A stretch of DNA of 64,000 nt, taken from positions 9,146,234 through 9,210,233 of the forward strand of contig LNAC01000003.1 in NCBI GenBank assembly GCA_002007465.1, given 5' to 3'. Made by a program: the position numbers and the translations under genes. Of this stretch, positions 60,201 through 64,000 are shown one piece after another; positions within the stretch are counted from its first letter, which is position 1, and each line of letters begins with the position of its first letter. The DNA comes from Ailurus styani. Its lineage: Eukaryota > Chordata > Mammalia > Carnivora > Ailuridae. Under the pieces are notes generated by a model that did not search any database, was not told where the DNA came from, and worked only from the letters and a program-made list of their open reading frames with translations.

Positions 60201-60252
60201 AGGAAGGAAGGGAGGGAGGAAGGATGGAAAGAATGAGGGAAGGAGAGAAGGA
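60201..60252. repeat. (GGAA)n purine repeat
   Basis: GAGGAAGGAAGGGAGGGAGG tract directly after the L2 end, where the L2 TGAATGA tail would be. Confidence 0.9.
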
Positions 60253-61325
60253 AATCGGTTACATTTTGGAAGGAGGCCATCTCTACTAAAGAGATACAAT
60301 CAATATGTAATCAGTGTTACAGGGCTGGCTCTGAAACTGTCTTCTATTAGCTGGCCCAGAATACTTTCTGTTCTACCAGACAACAGATGCTATCTGTTTC
60401 AAGTTAGTGGATTTTGTCCCAATTTGAGTACCTCGATGTGCTTAGTACAACAGTTGGTAAAAAATTAGGAAAAACTTTCAACAATTGTTACTAAAATCTC
60501 AGGTTGTTACCCTTCCCTTCACTCCTTTGTCGCCAGCCTGTCTGTAGTTAAAGCTAGAAGCTATTTAATTTTGCAACTGTATTGAGTTTCTTCATGTTAG
60601 GTAAAAATTTTAAAGTATGTGCGATAGAAAACCAATTAAATACTTTGAAAAGAGTATAGTGCTTTTAGTAGTATACTACTAAAAGAGTATACTATTTTTC
60701 TTAAGGCATTCTTTGTTGAAAGAAAAAAAAAACAACTGAAAATCTTCCATATGTTCTAATCCATATTAACTTCCTACTTGTCCAGCTAAGTAAAATAATC
60801 TTTAAGTGTCAGGACAGTTTTCTTCACGTGTTCAAAAGCAATTCTGAAATCTAATGATCTTTCTGTGACTCCATAATATTTTGATGGGCTGAGGATCAAT
60901 GAAGATGGCAAAAAAGATTAGACATTTGAAGTACCAAATTTAAGGCATAATCAAATTTAGGAGCCTAAAGCTGAGTTTAGGCTATGAATTCTAGAGCTGC
61001 TAGCAAGAACAATTAAAGGCTGTGTCATTTGCATTGAAAATAATGTATAATCTACTCATACTCTGGAGACCAAAAATTGAAAATCATGTAAGAGCACAAG
61101 TCTGTGTGACCATAAACTTGTTGTTAGCTGGTGGAATCCATTCATTATTTCACTATTACTATGCACCATGGTTACTCATGGAGTTATTAATTATAGATCA
61201 CAAAGTAAACCACACCCAGAAGACCAAGTAACTGAAAAATAACTCAAAATATTAAATTGTTTCATCCTTATTTAAAAATTATAACAGCATTAATTATAAA
61301 ACTGCACATTATAGTATTTAAAAAG
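60253..61325. other. unassigned, contains a 24-bp palindrome
   Basis: No recognised interspersed repeat or exon. See the palindrome at 60662-60685. Confidence 0.45.
60662..60685. repeat. perfect 24-bp palindrome
   Basis: CTTTTAGTAGTA followed at once by TACTACTAAAAG; each half is the exact reverse complement of the other. Direct near-repeats AAAAGAGTATAGT (60648-60660) and AAAAGAGTATACT (60681-60693) flank it. Confidence 0.95.
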
Positions 61326-61329
61326 TGCT

Positions 61330-61697
61330 ACAGATGAACTGCATTCCCCCAAAAATTCTTATATTGAACTTCCAAGTGATTGTATGTACAGATAGTATTT
61401 TTAGGAAGTGACTAAGATTAAATGAGGTTATATGGGTCGATCCCTAATCTGAAAGGACTATAAATTTATAGGAGAAGTCTCTCTCTCTCTCTCTCTCAAA
61501 CCATGTGAGGTCATAAAGAAGGCAACCGTCTGCAAGCCAGGAAGAGAACTTTCACCAGAAACTGAATCAGCTGGCACCTGAAACTCTGATCTTGAACTTC
61601 GCAGTCTCCAGAAATACGAGAAAGTAAATTTCTGTTGCTTAAGTCACCCAATTTATGGTATTTTGTTATTACCACAGCTAAAATTGACTAAGACAAG
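61330..61697 (+). repeat. MaLR-type (MLT1) LTR
   Basis: GATGAACTGCATTCCCCCAA, GACTAAGATTAAATGAGGTT, GTCGATCCCTAATCTGAAAG, ACCATGTGAGGTCATAAAGA, GGCAACCGTCTGCAAGCCAG, AAGTAAATTTCTGTTGCTTA and the end AAATTGACTAAGACA. A (TC)n run lies at about 61477-61497. Confidence 0.8.
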
Positions 61698-61819
61698 AAG
61701 ATAGGTTGTTTGTTGGTGTTTTTAATAAACAGGCCTGGTTTCAAATTCTGCCTTAACTAACTTGCAAAATCTGTTTCCTGTTTGTAAAAAGTTATTAAGC
61801 TATCCCCAAATCCATTTTT

Positions 61820-61997
61820 TAAAAGATTTTTTATTTATTTCTTTGACAGAGAGAGAGAGAGAGAGAGATCACAAGGAGGCAGAGAGGCAGGCAGAGGTGG
61901 GGGGGGAAGCAGGCTCCCTGCTGAGAAGGGAGCCCGATGCGGAACTCGATCCCAGGACCCCAGAGGCTTTAACCCACTGAGTCACCAGGGGCCCCCT
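61820..61997 (-). mobile_element. CAN-SINE with internal deletion
   Basis: Antisense copy. AGGACCC passes straight to CAGAGGCTTTAACC, so the GAGATCATGACCTGAGC block is missing. Target CAAATCCATTTTT (61807-61819) recurs at 61998-62010 with one mismatch. Confidence 0.95.
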
Positions 61998-62010
61998 CAA
62001 ATTCATTTTT

Positions 62011-62244
62011 AGAAATAAAGCTTATAACACATATAAAGCAACTATTATAGAAGTAAAAAATATTATTTTATGTTTTAGTCATCATTTAAATAAACTAGCA
62101 AATCACAGACTGTTATAACTTAAAGACAGTTTAAATAATAAATATTTAAATACAAATTCACCATTAATAATTGGATCTCCAGAAACCAGCAGAATTTTGG
62201 GTGGTCACTGGCAATAAAACCTAAAGAAGCCCCAAATATAAGTG
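62011..62244. other. unassigned
   Basis: AT-rich, no recognised element. Confidence 0.4.
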
Positions 62245-62340
62245 CTGGGTTGGTGCAAAAGTTCCTGCTTTTTTGCAAAGCTCAGGAGACAAAGACCCTC
62301 TTGGGGGGGGGGTCTGCAAAAACACAGGAAATGTCTCTAC
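62245..62340. repeat. mariner-like inverted-repeat element (tentative)
   Basis: TGGGTTGGTGCAAAAGTTCC then TGCTTTTTTGCAAAG resembles the terminal repeat of mariner elements such as MADE1. About 60 bp on, TGCAAAAACACAGGAAATG is a decayed partial complement of it. A run of ten G lies between. No transposase sequence and no clear TA target. Confidence 0.4.
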
Positions 62341-62689
62341 TTGAAATACATGAAACTTGAGAAGTACTAAATTTATCTTAAGCTACAATTAAGTACCTAC
62401 CAAGCTAAATTCCCATGTGAACTGAGATCCTTCATCCTCAGTGTGCATGTATAATAGAGAAAAGGGCAAATGCTATCTGAGGGAAAATAATATCAACCTC
62501 TCTCTTTATGGTTCTTTGGCATGCAAAAGTAAACATGAGACATGGGAAGAAGCAGGAAAATGTAACTGAAAATAAAGAGGGGGAAAAAAGATGATATAAG
62601 GAGACCTCCCCCCTTCTATGAATGTCATTGGAATATACAGACAAGAGCTTTAAAATAAATAACAAGAATAATTTTAAATAAAATAAATA

Positions 62690-63990
62690 ACGTAAAGAAT
62701 AAAAGATGGAAATATTTTCAACATATAATTAGAACAAATATAAAAATCGAATGAGACATTCTAGAACTGAAGAAATACATATATGAATTTAAGAATTCAT
62801 GGAATGCGTTTAAGAATTCATGGACTGCATTTAGACAAGACACAGTAAAGACACTATTAGTGAACATAAAAACAGAAAAATATTCAAACTGAAGCACAGA
62901 GAGGGAAAAAATAGAACAGAATTGAGTATTATTGCATATAAGACAAAATTTTCATACAGGAAATGACCTAATATATGTGTAACTGGAATCTCAGAAGAAA
63001 AAAAAAGGGACAGAGACAATATTTAAAGAAATATAGATGAGAATTTTTCCAAACCTGATGACAGGCATCAACCAGAGACCCTAGAATCTTAACCAACTCC
63101 AAAAAGGATAAATATAAAGAAATAATTTATGACAAAACATAAGTAAAATGCTCAAAAACAGAGAAATTTTTTAATCACTTAAAGAAAAAAGAGACATTAC
63201 CTTCAAAACGCAAGAATAAGACTGATGACTGACTTTCCAAAACAAACACTAGAAGACAATGGCAATGGAATGACATCTTTAAAGCAATGAAATGAAAAAA
63301 CCGAAGCTGCCAACCAAAATCCTATATCCAATAAAAATATTTTTCAAAAATGAAGGTGAATTAAAGATGTTTCCAGTACCTCCTCAAGAAAATCTGAAAG
63401 AATGTGTTGTCAGCAAACCAGCACTACAGGAAATATTAAAAGAACTTTTTCAAGTTGAAGGGAAATGGTTGCAGATGAAAACCATGAAAGAAATAAAGAA
63501 CACCAGAAAAATTGGGCACCTGGGTGGCTCAGTTGGTTGGGCGACTGCCTTCAGTTCAGGTCATGATCCCGAAGTCCCAGAATCAAGTCCCACATCAGGC
63601 TCCCTGCTCAGCAGAGGGTTTGCTTCTCCCTCTGACCCCGCCCCCCTCCTGCTCTCTCATTCTCTCTCTCTCAAATTAATAAATAAAATCTTAAAAAAAA
63701 AAAGTTAAATACATGGGTATATCAAAAGAAAACTTATGATTTAAAAAATAGTGATAAGTATGCCTTATGACATCTATAACACACTATACGTATAAAACAT
63801 GACATACTAAATAATTCAAAGGTGGAAATGATAAATGGAATAAAAAGTACTCTAAGATTTCTGCAGACTTCAAGAACAGATAAGAGAACCAACTACATAT
63901 AAATTAAGGATATTCAAATCACTAAAATAATCACAAAAGAATAAAATAAAAAGGGTTTTAACTAATATATAATATATAGATAAGGGATTT
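62690..63990 (+). repeat. L1M ORF1-region or HAL1-like sequence
   Basis: AACCAAAATCCTATATCCAA, TTTTTCAAAAATGAAGGTGA and AAACCAGCACTACAGGAAAT match a stretch common to old L1 and HAL1 copies. The frame starting 63292 translates PTKILYPIKIFFKNEGELK and SKPALQEILKELFQVE, then runs into a SINE; it is a relic. AAGAATTCATGGA is duplicated near 62791-62825. Confidence 0.65.
63515..63704 (+). mobile_element. CAN-SINE
   Basis: GGGCACCTGGGTGGCTCAGT head, CTGCTCAGCAGAGGGTTTGC body and AATTAATAAATAAAATC tail, inserted in the L1/HAL1-like sequence. Confidence 0.95.
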
Positions 63991-64000
63991 AAAAATATTG

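Noticed and set aside
63292..63708. 138-codon plus-strand frame
   Set aside because: N-terminal part is L1/HAL1 relic and C-terminal part is a SINE; the frame crosses the insertion boundary.

Overview
This window reads as mammalian nuclear DNA with no protein-coding gene that I can support. It almost certainly comes from a carnivore, most likely a mustelid (ferret, mink or marten group). The basis is about 33 copies of the tRNA-Lys-derived carnivore SINE (CAN-SINE/SINEC), recognisable by the head motif CTGGGTGGCTCAG, the GGTCATGATC and GAGCCTGCTT blocks, a CT-rich stretch and an (AAAT)n AATCTT tail. Many copies carry the GTGGGTTAAAGCCTCTGCC and CTACTTGTGATCTCT variants that I associate with mustelids. 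Family names come from recalled consensus sequences; no database search was run. All open reading frames are short and either lie inside repeats or look like chance.

Layout. 1-7.8 kb: a GGGA repeat, an L2 fragment, a solo retrovirus-like LTR, an AT-rich tandem repeat, a 66-bp L1 tail insertion, several SINEs, L1M and MLT1 fragments. 7.8-11.6 kb: the longest stretch without recognisable repeats. 11.6-16.5 kb: MLT1-type LTRs and MIRs. 16.7-18.7 kb: a carnivore L1 3' end with a 5' inversion, hit by four SINEs. 19-25 kb: scattered SINEs and MIRs and a 2.6-kb stretch with nothing recognised. 25-30 kb: an old plus-strand L1 split by a minus-strand L1, SINEs, a tRNA-Lys-like element and a 217-bp purine microsatellite. 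30.4-34 kb: mostly unassigned. 34-42 kb: L1M, MaLR LTR and SINE layers, including a tandem array of one SINE (39.9-40.5 kb). 43.15 kb: a single N between two 203-bp near-identical copies, probably an unmerged contig overlap. 45-50.7 kb: nested SINEs and sparse old repeats. 50.8-54.8 kb: one long decayed minus-strand L1 with three SINEs. 55.3-64 kb: decayed plus-strand L1 pieces, an L2 end, a MaLR LTR, a mariner-like fragment and L1 ORF1-region sequence.

Nothing here works together as a gene system. The window is intergenic or deep-intronic DNA whose history is layered retrotransposition: MIR/L2 oldest, then MLT1-type LTRs and L1M, then carnivore L1, then CAN-SINEs. I found no convincing new biological system. 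The observations most worth checking are the 188-bp SINE-derived tandem array, the N-flanked duplication, two insertions made of little more than a retrotransposon tail, the L1 inversion, and the repeat-poor island at 7.8-11.6 kb.
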